From Comamonadaceae bacterium (lineage in GTDB: Bacteria; Pseudomonadota; Gammaproteobacteria; Burkholderiales; Burkholderiaceae_C): 24,596 nucleotides of DNA. A program made the position numbers and the translations under genes. A model generated the notes under the pieces. It was not told the DNA's origin and made no database searches. It saw nothing but the letters and a program-made list of their open reading frames with translations. This document shows, piece by piece, positions 6,801-14,292 of this stretch (position 1 is the stretch's first letter; each line of letters begins with the position of its first letter). The stretch spans positions 1 through 24,596 of the forward strand of contig CANGMW010000008.1 in the NCBI GenBank assembly GCA_947454695.1, read 5' to 3'.

Positions 6801-7910
6801 GTGTCTATGACCACTGCGTGTGATTCAGCGTCAACACCCATCGTGGCGCCCGATTCACAAGCGCTCCAGCATGCGCAGTCGACCCGCGCCTTGGCAGACT
6901 TGCTGCTTTGGGCGCAGCGTGCGCATGCATCACACATGCAGTGGACCTCTGCACATGCCATCGGCCCATTGCGATTTGTGGTGCAGTCCAACGACCCGAT
7001 GGCCAGACAATGGCTCACGCGCTGCCTGCTGAGCGCACCGGACAGCGAGAGAGAACCCGACTTCACCCTGTCGGTTTTTTCCGGCGAAGCGGCTCCGCAC
7101 CTTGACCCACCGCCCTGGAATTTTCCGCACACCGATGCACGACATCTGGAGCGTTTGCAACTTTCGCCCGACGGGTGCTTGAGTGCCTATTTCGATTTTG
7201 ACCACGGCTTTTGGTTCATGTTGAACAAGGAAACCCGTCAAGCCGTGGTGTGGATGTCCAACCTGAAGGACTTGCCATTCTGGGAAGAGGCCGCGCCTTT
7301 TCGTCAAATCATTCAGTGGCAAATGAATCAAACCAATATGACCATGCTGCATGCCGGCGTGGTGACTGACACGCACCACGGGGTGTTGCTCACCGGACCT
7401 AGCGGATCGGGAAAATCCACCACCGTGGCCGCCTGCCTCCAAGCGGGTTTGAAAGTTTGCGGCGATGACCTGGTGGCTGTCGAATACACGCCGCCGGGTT
7501 GGCTGGCGCATTCGGTGTATGACGCCGTCAAACTCCTCCCCGGCAGTGCCATCGCGCCGCCGCCCGTGCTGGCCAATGCAGCGTGGAGCGACTGCGGCGA
7601 CAAGCGACTGGTCCGTTACTCCGACACACAGCCTAACGGTCAGGTGCCCTCTACGCCCTTGCATGCGCTGGCGCATTGCGTGATCAGCGGCGAGCCCACT
7701 TCACGGTTAACACTGATCCCACCCGCAGCCCTGTTGATGGCCTTAGGACCATCGACCGCCTTCATGCTTCGCGGACGAGAGTCCCACGTGTTATCTCAAG
7801 CAAGTCGACTGGCGCGTTCACTGCCCTGCTACCGGCTGTCGCTGGGCCGTGATCCAGCCGAAGCTGCCACGTTGATTGGCCAATGGCTTGAAAATTTCGA
7901 AAATGCTTGA
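6801..7910 (+). CDS. HprK-related kinase A
   Basis: A 369-residue P-loop protein whose C-terminal half resembles the HPr kinase/phosphorylase fold. HAGVV (184-188) leads to the Walker A motif GPSGSGKST (199-207), then KVCGDDLVAVE (218-228) gives the paired aspartates. The N-terminal half (about 30-180) resembles no HPr-kinase domain and is probably substrate-specific. The classical HprK acts on Ser46 of HPr in sugar regulation. No HPr or PTS gene lies nearby, so this is more likely a dedicated peptide or small-molecule kinase. The GTG at 6801 directly follows the previous stop; an ATG at 6807 is an alternative. The end overlaps the glycosyltransferase start by eight bases. TIGRFAMs uses the name 'HprK-related kinase A' for such proteins next to PqqD-like ones. 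Confidence 0.8.
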   Translation: MSMTTACDSASTPIVAPDSQALQHAQSTRALADLLLWAQRAHASHMQWTSAHAIGPLRFVVQSNDPMARQWLTRCLLSAPDSEREPDFTLSVFSGEAAPHLDPPPWNFPHTDARHLERLQLSPDGCLSAYFDFDHGFWFMLNKETRQAVVWMSNLKDLPFWEEAAPFRQIIQWQMNQTNMTMLHAGVVTDTHHGVLLTGPSGSGKSTTVAACLQAGLKVCGDDLVAVEYTPPGWLAHSVYDAVKLLPGSAIAPPPVLANAAWSDCGDKRLVRYSDTQPNGQVPSTPLHALAHCVISGEPTSRLTLIPPAALLMALGPSTAFMLRGRESHVLSQASRLARSLPCYRLSLGRDPAEAATLIGQWLENFENA

Positions 7911-8589
7911 AACCATCTCTGTCATTATTCCGGCTTACAACGCAGCGCGCACCTTGCGTGAAACGCTGGACAGCGTGCGCGCACAAACAAGTCCCGTGCA
8001 CGACATCATCGTGGTGGACGATGGCTCCACCGACAACACCGCATCGCTGGCGCAATCTTTTGCTGGCGTCACCATGGTTCGCCAAAGCAATGCTGGTCCG
8101 GCCGCTGCCGTGAATGCGGGGCTGCAAATAGCCCAGGGCGCCTACATCGGCGTGCTCGATGCGGACGACCTGTGGCTCCCCGACAGCGTGGCCTGCCATT
8201 TGCAGCAGCTGCAAGCGCAACCCCACCTGGATGTATCGCTTGGCTGGGTCACTGAATTCATCTGCCCGTCGATGTCGGCGGCTGATGCTGCCAGCTTTCG
8301 CCCCCGCGCTGACCAAGCCGCCTGGCTGGCCGGTGCCTCGCTGATCAAACGAGAAGCTTTCGAACGGGTGGGGCGTTACGACCCGGCAGCCAAGGGTTAC
8401 GGATGGATCGACTGGGTAGACCGTGCCCGCAGTGCGGGCATCCAATTCGGCATGGGTCGGGAGATCGTGCTCAAGCGTCGACTCCACAAAGGGTCACTGA
8501 GTACCAGCACAGGCACCAAGGGTGGCCAAGGCATCCTCTCGGCGGTGCGGCTGGCCTTGGCACGACGTCGGCAAGGGGAGACGCCTTGA
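7903..8589 (+). CDS. Glycosyltransferase family 2
   Basis: Predicted to transfer a sugar from a nucleotide-sugar donor; acceptor unknown. The 228-residue protein has the GT-A start ISVIIPAYNAARTL (5-18), IIVVDDGSTDNT (35-46) binding the nucleotide, and the metal-binding DAD in GVLDADDLWLPD (83-94). KRRLHKGSLS (191-200) resembles the R-H-x-N/S-S end of related enzymes. No membrane segment is seen, so it is probably cytosolic. I use the ATG at 7903 (overlapping the kinase stop) rather than the in-frame upstream ATG at 7876, because homology begins immediately after it. Wedged between kinase and nucleotidyltransferase with overlaps on both sides, it probably acts in the same pathway. Confidence 0.9.
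   Translation: MLETISVIIPAYNAARTLRETLDSVRAQTSPVHDIIVVDDGSTDNTASLAQSFAGVTMVRQSNAGPAAAVNAGLQIAQGAYIGVLDADDLWLPDSVACHLQQLQAQPHLDVSLGWVTEFICPSMSAADAASFRPRADQAAWLAGASLIKREAFERVGRYDPAAKGYGWIDWVDRARSAGIQFGMGREIVLKRRLHKGSLSTSTGTKGGQGILSAVRLALARRRQGETP
8574..8580 (+). promoter_or_regulatory. Ribosome-binding site setting a TTG start
   Basis: AGGGGAG lies five bases before a TTG (8586) that overlaps the glycosyltransferase stop as TTGA. It supports a TTG start for the nucleotidyltransferase gene rather than the next in-frame ATG at 8616, which has no comparable signal. Confidence 0.5.
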
Positions 8590-10034
8590 GCGCCCGTAAG
8601 CCGCCTTCATTAGCAATGGACAAGTCGCTGGACCTGTTGGCCAAGGCAGCGCTGGCGCCGAGGGATGTCGCCACTGCGGCGTGGCTTGCCTGGCGCGCCG
8701 CTTACGACATTGACACCACGCCCTGGAATGAGGTTCGCATGCTGGGCGCGGTGGCCGCGCGCATTGATGCGCTCGAACCCAATTCGCCGATTCGCCCTCG
8801 GGTGTTTGGTATTCGCAAATTCTTGTGGGTGCAGTCGCAGATCTGTCTGAAAAATTGCGAGAGCGGCTTGGCTGCTTTGGAACAGTCCCGTGTGCCCATG
8901 ATGCTGATGAAGGGGGCGGCACGCACCGCGCGAGACCCTTTGAGCGTTCAAGAACGGCTGATTCGTGATGTGGACGTTTTAGTTCCCATGAATCAGCAGG
9001 CTCAGGCTTTTGAGGCCCTGCAACAAGCAGCGTGGTCGATTGCGCATACCCCTTGGCAAGTCAAGATGCACGAATTGGGGCCCATTGCCAGCCACCATGC
9101 TTGGTCGTTTTCCAAGGGCAAATCCGAGATCGATCTGCACCATGTCTCTAACCACCTCAATCGGCTACGCGGTGATGACGACGGTTTTTGGGCGCGCGCT
9201 GTGCCCACCGTCTGGCAGGGCAAGGCTGTTTTTATTCCCTCAGCGGCAGATGCCCTGTTGATCGCCTTGATTCATGGCGTGCGCTGGTCGCAAGACCGCT
9301 CTGCGGATTGGACGGTCGATGCCTGTGCTTTGCTGGATGAAGGGCCGCTGGATTGGGATGTGTTCTTGCAAGAAGCCCGTGCGCGACAAATTCAAGCGCA
9401 CCTGTACACCGGCTTGGCCTATTTGCGAGACGCGCTGCATAAGCCCATTCCCGCTGCGGTGATGTCTACATTGCTGACAGAAGCTTCGTTGGCGCAATGG
9501 CGTGAATTCGAGTTCTATTCGATCGTGGACTCAGCCAAAACCCTTGAACAAGGCCAAATCGCGCTTCAGATGGCGATCAGTCGCGGGGCAGCTTGCCTGC
9601 ATGAATTGCCAGACCCCGTGTCCCCGGCATTGCAGATGCCGTGGCACGGACGGGGGCCCGCGCCTTGCAAACAATGGGTTCGCTTGCCCCTGTATGCGCT
9701 GTCGACACGCGACAAGTATGTCGTTGTGACCTTGACCATTCAGCGGGCGCAGTGCAGCTATTCGGAACAACTCCAGCTGAATCTGATGTGGCCTGGTCTT
9801 CAATCCACCATTTTGCAGTTGAACGCCCTGCCTGGACATTCTCCCGTGCTGATGATGTGCATGCCAGAGGCCTTGCTGGCCCTTCGCAGCATTGAAATTC
9901 TGGCCTTGCGCATCACCACGAACGGCCCTGTCCACAATTTCAACATTGATTTTTCAATGACCAGCCTGGACCACTTACCTGCCACACCAGCGGTGGGAAG
10001 CGTGGCGGTCAAATTTGCAGTGGCAAAGACTTAA
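8586..10034 (+). CDS. Nucleotidyltransferase family protein (PF14907-like) with extra C-terminal domain
   Basis: A minimal-type nucleotidyltransferase of the group Pfam calls 'uncharacterised nucleotidyltransferase'. Key pieces are MMLMKGAA (105-112), LIRDVDVLV (125-133) with the metal-binding Asp128/Asp130, and the third carboxylate in EIDLHH (181-186). HGVRWSQD (230-237) follows in the helical part. Residues 345-482 form an extra domain of alternating hydrophobic strands that I cannot assign; family members I recall end near 350-390 residues. The TTG at 8586 gives 482 residues; ATG 8616 gives 472. It probably transfers a nucleotidyl or similar group to a substrate made by the neighbouring kinase or glycosyltransferase (inference). 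Its stop overlaps the convergent SEC-C gene stop. Confidence 0.8.
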   Translation: MSARKPPSLAMDKSLDLLAKAALAPRDVATAAWLAWRAAYDIDTTPWNEVRMLGAVAARIDALEPNSPIRPRVFGIRKFLWVQSQICLKNCESGLAALEQSRVPMMLMKGAARTARDPLSVQERLIRDVDVLVPMNQQAQAFEALQQAAWSIAHTPWQVKMHELGPIASHHAWSFSKGKSEIDLHHVSNHLNRLRGDDDGFWARAVPTVWQGKAVFIPSAADALLIALIHGVRWSQDRSADWTVDACALLDEGPLDWDVFLQEARARQIQAHLYTGLAYLRDALHKPIPAAVMSTLLTEASLAQWREFEFYSIVDSAKTLEQGQIALQMAISRGAACLHELPDPVSPALQMPWHGRGPAPCKQWVRLPLYALSTRDKYVVVTLTIQRAQCSYSEQLQLNLMWPGLQSTILQLNALPGHSPVLMMCMPEALLALRSIEILALRITTNGPVHNFNIDFSMTSLDHLPATPAVGSVAVKFAVAKT

Positions 10035-10825
10035 GTGGCGCCATGGCATTTTTTGTATTTTTTGCCACTGCCGCAATGGCACGGATCATTGCGGCCTGGT
10101 GTTTCGGCTTTGCGTACGGTCTCAATGCGTGGACCAATTTGTCGCCAGAGTTGGCGCAAGTCATAGACCGCCCAGATGGCGGCACCAAAGGCGTCGAGCC
10201 GCTGAGTGCTCACCGATGGCGGGCCATCTTCGCTGAAGACGGACAGCGTGGGCTCATCCGCGTCGTCCTCGGTCATGGCCACGATGGACTGCAGGGCCTC
10301 GTCAATCCACTGCGCGGCTTCTTTGTCACGCGGCAGCGCCCACTCATCAGGCCAATTTTCCACCGCGTACATAAAGCCCAAGGCCCACACTTGGGCAAAT
10401 GAAGGCAAAGCCTCGTCGGCCATCGCAGCGCGCTCTTCGCTGGACAGCGAGGCCACGGCACCGCGCACATCCATCACCTCGGGCTGGTAGGTGGCCTCGT
10501 CATCAAGCTGCTCGACCTCAGCATCCAATGCGTGTGCCACCTCCTGCCAGCGGCGAGTCCACAAGGCCATGAAGCGCGCTGACTGCGCCTCGCTGGAAAA
10601 CGTGGCGCCTTCAGGCAAACCCAAGCCCAACAGCACCTCAAAATAGTCTTCCTGATCAATCGGCTGGCGGCAGCAAATCAAAGCGGCCATGACGCCTTCA
10701 CAAAACTCCCACTGCGGGGTTTCATCAAAGCGGGTGCGTAAGTCATCCAAGATGTCATCCAGCTCGTCAAACTCTTGCGGGCTTAAAGGTTGGAACGCGT
10801 TCGGATCAACAATGCTGAGGTTCAT
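10031..10825 (-). CDS. UPF0149/YecA-family protein with C-terminal SEC-C zinc motif
   Basis: Function not established. Residues about 13-190 match the YgfB/YecA (UPF0149) helical domain: LSPQEFDELDDILDDL (14-29), a region rich in acidic residues and Trp, and FMYAVENWPDEW. The last 21 residues are a SEC-C motif, GRNDPCHCGSGKKYKKCHG (244-262), with zinc ligands Cys249, Cys251, Cys260 and His261 as at the end of SecA. Proteins of this type may bind ribosomes or SecA-related partners, but that is inference. It runs against the nucleotidyltransferase gene, and the two stop codons share bases. The length of 264 residues is typical. Confidence 0.88.
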   Translation of the reverse strand: MNLSIVDPNAFQPLSPQEFDELDDILDDLRTRFDETPQWEFCEGVMAALICCRQPIDQEDYFEVLLGLGLPEGATFSSEAQSARFMALWTRRWQEVAHALDAEVEQLDDEATYQPEVMDVRGAVASLSSEERAAMADEALPSFAQVWALGFMYAVENWPDEWALPRDKEAAQWIDEALQSIVAMTEDDADEPTLSVFSEDGPPSVSTQRLDAFGAAIWAVYDLRQLWRQIGPRIETVRKAETPGRNDPCHCGSGKKYKKCHGAT

Positions 10826-10915
10826 GATTAAAAAAGTGTTTGGAGTGCTGCTGCTGAAGTGTAGCGAGGCTGCATGTAAGCCGATCTGGCTGCCACCGCC
10901 ACCTTGCGGGCGTCT

Positions 10916-11326
10916 TCAGCTCAAGGCGGGCCATGCCGTGCGAACCGTCACGCCCAGCGCGGCAAGTCGCTTGGTACAAGCCAGCACCGCGCGGTCCTTG
11001 CTCAACAGCGTGGCACGCTGCGCCACTGCCAGATCAATGAACTGTTGATCATCTTCATCCGTACAGCGCACGGGTGCTTTTGGCGGAATGGACAAGTAGC
11101 GCACCAGCGCCTCAAACTGGGCCAACACCTGTTCAGCGCTGAGCTGGTAATAGGCCAAGCGGGGCACGATCTGCGGGTAGTTCAGAACACGCGCGAGCTC
11201 GTCGCGCATGGCCTGCGTCGCCACCCAGGTGACTTGCTTCAAGCGCAAAGCCTCCCGCAAGGGGACGCTGGCGGGGTCGTCAAAGACCAGCAGATCCAGC
11301 ACGACGTTGGTGTCGACCACGATCAT
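10916..11326 (-). CDS. PIN-domain protein, putative ribonuclease toxin family
   Basis: A 136-residue PIN-domain protein, the fold used by VapC-like RNases. The metal-binding acids are in place: MIVVDTNVVLDLL (Asp5), MRDELARVL (Glu43), CTDEDDQQFIDLA (Asp92/93 and Asp98) and LLSKDRAVL (Asp111). It resembles the 'putative toxin-antitoxin system toxin component, PIN family' group. No antitoxin-like gene (small AbrB, RHH or Phd-type) is visible on either side. Instead its ATG overlaps the stop of the upstream rRNA methyltransferase (ATGA, 11323-11326). It may therefore be a housekeeping-linked RNase or a solitary toxin; both readings are inference. Confidence 0.85.
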   Translation of the reverse strand: MIVVDTNVVLDLLVFDDPASVPLREALRLKQVTWVATQAMRDELARVLNYPQIVPRLAYYQLSAEQVLAQFEALVRYLSIPPKAPVRCTDEDDQQFIDLAVAQRATLLSKDRAVLACTKRLAALGVTVRTAWPALS

Positions 11327-12651
11327 GCGCGAGGCGTGCCCTGCTCAGTCGGTGCGATACCGCCTGCGCTGTTGCGAGCAGAGCCTTTAACCATGTCGAA
11401 CTTGAATAAACGGCACTCGATGGGGCCGTTCCACATGGGTACGCGGCGCGACTCTTTCAAACGCATCTTGCCCGGCAGTTTCAGATCGGGCGTGAGTACC
11501 CAGCCGGTCCAGCCGGCATAGTTCTTTTTCCAGTGAGCGCTGAGTTGGTTGAAGAACTCGCCGCCATCCTCGGTCTGCGCCTGTTCACGCGCGCCCGCAA
11601 CACCACCTGTTGCACCACCTGTTGCACCACCTGATGGACTGCTGACAGCGCCGCGGCCAGCACCGGCAAAACCGGCCGTCTCGATTCGCTCGCCGTAAGG
11701 TGGGTTGACCAGCATCACGCCGGGCCGCTCTGTGGGTGGCATGCGCTGCAGGGCGTCTCCTCCACGGAATTCCACCACATCGGCCACGCCGGCACGCTGC
11801 GCGTTGCGCTGGGCAAAGTCCACCATGCGGTGCGACACATCACTGCCAAACACGAGCGCTCGGCCATCGGCCGATTTGCGCACGCGCGCCAAAGCGTCTT
11901 GCTTGATGGCGGACCACACATGGGATTGAAACGGCAACATTTTTTCAAAAGCAAAGCGGCGCAACAGCCCCGGCGCCATGCCACAGGCGATCTGCGCGGC
12001 TTCAATCGCGATCGTGCCGCTGCCGCAGCACGGGTCGTACAGCGGTGGTCGGCTGGCTTCGTCGGCATCGGCCCAGCCGCTGGCCGCGAGCATGGCCGCT
12101 GCCAAGGTTTCTTTCAGGGGCGCCTCGCCTTTGTCTTCGCGCCAGCCGCGCTTGAACAGGGGCTCACCCGAAGTGTCGATGTACAGCGTGAGCGTGTCGG
12201 TGGTGAGGTGAGCGTAAATACGCACATCGGGCCATTGGGTGTTGACATCGGGACGCACACCGCCTGATTTGTCGCGGAACCGGTCGCACACCGCGTCTTT
12301 GATTTTCAGCGCCGCAAAGTTAAGGCTGGTCAACGGGCTGTGTTGCGCGGTGACTTCCACCTTGATGCTTTGCTTGGGTGTGAACCAGATTTCCCACGCC
12401 ACCTCGCTGGCCGCACGGTACAAATCCTGTTCGTTGCGATACTCTGAAAACGACAACTGCACCAGCACACGCTGCGCCAAACGGCTGTTCAAATTGAGCA
12501 GCAGCGCGTCGCGCCAGGAGGCTTGCAACTGCACGCCGCCGCGGCGCTTGCTCAGGCGGCTGGCGTCCAGTCCGGTGATGCGCTGGGCTTCGGTGAAAAG
12601 GTAGTCCTCGACGCCTGCGGCGCAAGGCATGAATAACAACAACTGGTTCAC
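11323..12651 (-). CDS. THUMP-domain class I SAM-dependent RNA methyltransferase (RlmL N-terminal type)
   Basis: Predicted to methylate guanine N2 in 23S rRNA, like the N-terminal half of E. coli RlmL; the RlmK half is absent. The protein has 442 residues: a ferredoxin-like/THUMP region (about 1-160), a SAM-binding motif DPCCGSGT (206-213), FGSDVSHRMV (268-277) and the catalytic NPPYGER (316-322). Residues 327-360 are a low-complexity Gly/Ala/Thr insert encoded by 12-base repeats. I place the start at the GTG at 12651, which overlaps the rpoN stop (GTGA) and gives MNQLLLFMPCAAGVED as in relatives. An ATG at 12630 is possible. Overlaps on both sides suggest an rpoN-methyltransferase-PIN transcript. 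Confidence 0.88.
   Translation of the reverse strand: MNQLLLFMPCAAGVEDYLFTEAQRITGLDASRLSKRRGGVQLQASWRDALLLNLNSRLAQRVLVQLSFSEYRNEQDLYRAASEVAWEIWFTPKQSIKVEVTAQHSPLTSLNFAALKIKDAVCDRFRDKSGGVRPDVNTQWPDVRIYAHLTTDTLTLYIDTSGEPLFKRGWREDKGEAPLKETLAAAMLAASGWADADEASRPPLYDPCCGSGTIAIEAAQIACGMAPGLLRRFAFEKMLPFQSHVWSAIKQDALARVRKSADGRALVFGSDVSHRMVDFAQRNAQRAGVADVVEFRGGDALQRMPPTERPGVMLVNPPYGERIETAGFAGAGRGAVSSPSGGATGGATGGVAGAREQAQTEDGGEFFNQLSAHWKKNYAGWTGWVLTPDLKLPGKMRLKESRRVPMWNGPIECRLFKFDMVKGSARNSAGGIAPTEQGTPRA
11601..11636. repeat. Three tandem 12-base repeats inside the methyltransferase gene
   Basis: The plus strand reads CACCACCTGTTG twice followed by CACCACCTGATG, three consecutive units with one mismatch. 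On the coding strand they give the repeated GGAT-type peptide between residues 339 and 351. Because the unit is a multiple of three, gain or loss of copies keeps the frame. Confidence 0.9.
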
Positions 12652-14240
12652 AAGGTTTTTCTCAGGTTGGTAGGCGCAATTTTGAGCGCCTCGCGGTATT
12701 TGGCGACGGTGCGACGGGCGCACTCAATGCCCTGCTCTTTGAGCATGGCCGAAATTTGGTTGTCCGACAAGGGCTTCTTAGGATTTTCACTGCCCACAAA
12801 CTGTTTAATGAGCGCGCGCACGGCGGTACTGGACGCATGGCTGCCCGATTCGGTGCCCAAGCCGGAGCCGAAAAAATACTTCAGCTCAAACGTGCCAAAG
12901 GGCGTGGCCATGTACTTGGCGGTGGTCACACGGCTGATGGTGGACTCGTGCAAGCCCAGCTCATCGGCAATTTCTCGCAACACCAGCGGGCGCATGGCAA
13001 GTTCCCCATGGCGGAAGAAATTTTTCTGCCGCTCCACAATGGCCGCACTCACCCGCAAAATCGTGTCGAAACGCTGTTGGATGTTTTTGATGAACCAGCG
13101 CGCTTCTTGCAAGCGCTGTTGCAGCACCGCGTAATTAGCGGCTTCTGTGCCATGGGCTTTGTGCCCTTTGAGCGCATTGGCATAGATATCGTGGACCCGC
13201 AAGCGCGGCATCACGTCGGGGTTCAAGCGCACTTTGAAGTTGACATGGCTGCCAGCACCTTGCCGGACCACCAGCACATCGGGGATCACCAAGTTGCGCT
13301 GCACATCGACAAAACGCCGTCCTGGTCTGGGCTCCAGGCGCGCGATCAGGGCGATGGCTTCCCGGACCTGTTGGTCACTGCCCCCACACACCTGCATGAG
13401 GCCGCGCACATCGCGCCGCGCCAACAACACCATGGGCTGAGCGCAAATGGACAACGCCAAGCTGAGCAGCTCACCGCGCGTGGCGTCGTCTTTGGCCACG
13501 TTCGCTTTCAATAAACGCAATTGCAGACTCAAGCATTCGGCCAGACCGCGCGCACCCACCCCCGGGGGCTCCAGGGTTTGCAGCAAGCGCAGCGCCACCG
13601 TGAAATGGTGGACCAAGGCCTCGACTTGCTCTTCATCGTCTTTGGCCAAGCCACGCGCCAAATCGACGAGGGTGTCTTCCAGGTAACCATCGTCATTAAG
13701 TGACTCGATCAGAAAGCGCAGGGCAGCTTGGTCTTCAGGGCTTAAGCGCAAACCTAAGGCTTGACGGTGCAAAAACGCGGTGAGCGACTCCTGAGTGCGC
13801 GCCAGTTCGGTGGCGTCAGTCGACTCGTCTTCGTCACGCTGGCCGCGCGCCGGCGCATCCCCCCCCCACTCTCCGTCGTCGGGTGACATGTCCACGCTGC
13901 CATCGCCTTCCCAGCTGGGCTCGGCGTCACCCGCGTCTGACACGGCAGGCTCTTCACTGGTGGCAGATGTGCTTTGTAGGCCTGTGAACTCTGCGCCAAG
14001 TTCGGGCAGGGACTCCATCTCCCGGTCGCTGTCACTGACGGTGGTGTCGGCACGGTCCAAGCCATAAGCTTCTCGCTCCGCCTCTTCGGCCGCCCGCTCT
14101 AAGAACGGGTTGTCGTCCAGCATCTGCTCGACTTCCTGGCTCAGCTCCAAGGTGGAGAGTTGAAGCAAGCGGATGGATTGCTGAAGTTGCGGCGTGAGCG
14201 CGAGGTGCTGGGAGACGCGCAGCGACAAGCCCTGCTTCAT
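12648..14240 (-). CDS. rpoN: RNA polymerase sigma-54 factor
   Basis: Directs RNA polymerase to -24/-12 promoters and needs an AAA+ activator. The 530-residue protein has the Gln/Leu-rich activator region I (MKQGLSLRVSQHLALTPQLQQ at the N-terminus). An acidic, low-complexity region II (about 55-145) follows, then the core-binding domain, the helix-turn-helix (LGLHESTISRVTTAKYM) and the C-terminal RpoN box ARRTVAKYRE (508-517). The acidic region is longer than in E. coli (477 residues in total), as is common in betaproteobacteria. It lies 52 bases after lptB, matching the usual lptA-lptB-rpoN order. The expected hpf gene does not follow; a methyltransferase overlapping by four bases does. Confidence 0.98.
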   Translation of the reverse strand: MKQGLSLRVSQHLALTPQLQQSIRLLQLSTLELSQEVEQMLDDNPFLERAAEEAEREAYGLDRADTTVSDSDREMESLPELGAEFTGLQSTSATSEEPAVSDAGDAEPSWEGDGSVDMSPDDGEWGGDAPARGQRDEDESTDATELARTQESLTAFLHRQALGLRLSPEDQAALRFLIESLNDDGYLEDTLVDLARGLAKDDEEQVEALVHHFTVALRLLQTLEPPGVGARGLAECLSLQLRLLKANVAKDDATRGELLSLALSICAQPMVLLARRDVRGLMQVCGGSDQQVREAIALIARLEPRPGRRFVDVQRNLVIPDVLVVRQGAGSHVNFKVRLNPDVMPRLRVHDIYANALKGHKAHGTEAANYAVLQQRLQEARWFIKNIQQRFDTILRVSAAIVERQKNFFRHGELAMRPLVLREIADELGLHESTISRVTTAKYMATPFGTFELKYFFGSGLGTESGSHASSTAVRALIKQFVGSENPKKPLSDNQISAMLKEQGIECARRTVAKYREALKIAPTNLRKTL

Positions 14241-14292
14241 GTGCTGACTCCGTCACACAGGGCCATTCCGAAATACTGATCGGTCACACCGC

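Noticed and set aside
6801..7910. Assignment of the kinase as true HPr kinase/phosphorylase (hprK)
   Set aside because: The N-terminal half does not match HprK, no ptsH, ptsN or other PTS gene is near, and the PqqD-like partner points to the HprK-related family instead.
10916..11326. A classical VapBC toxin-antitoxin pair
   Set aside because: Only the PIN protein is present. The 90 bases on one side and the overlapping methyltransferase on the other leave no antitoxin gene.
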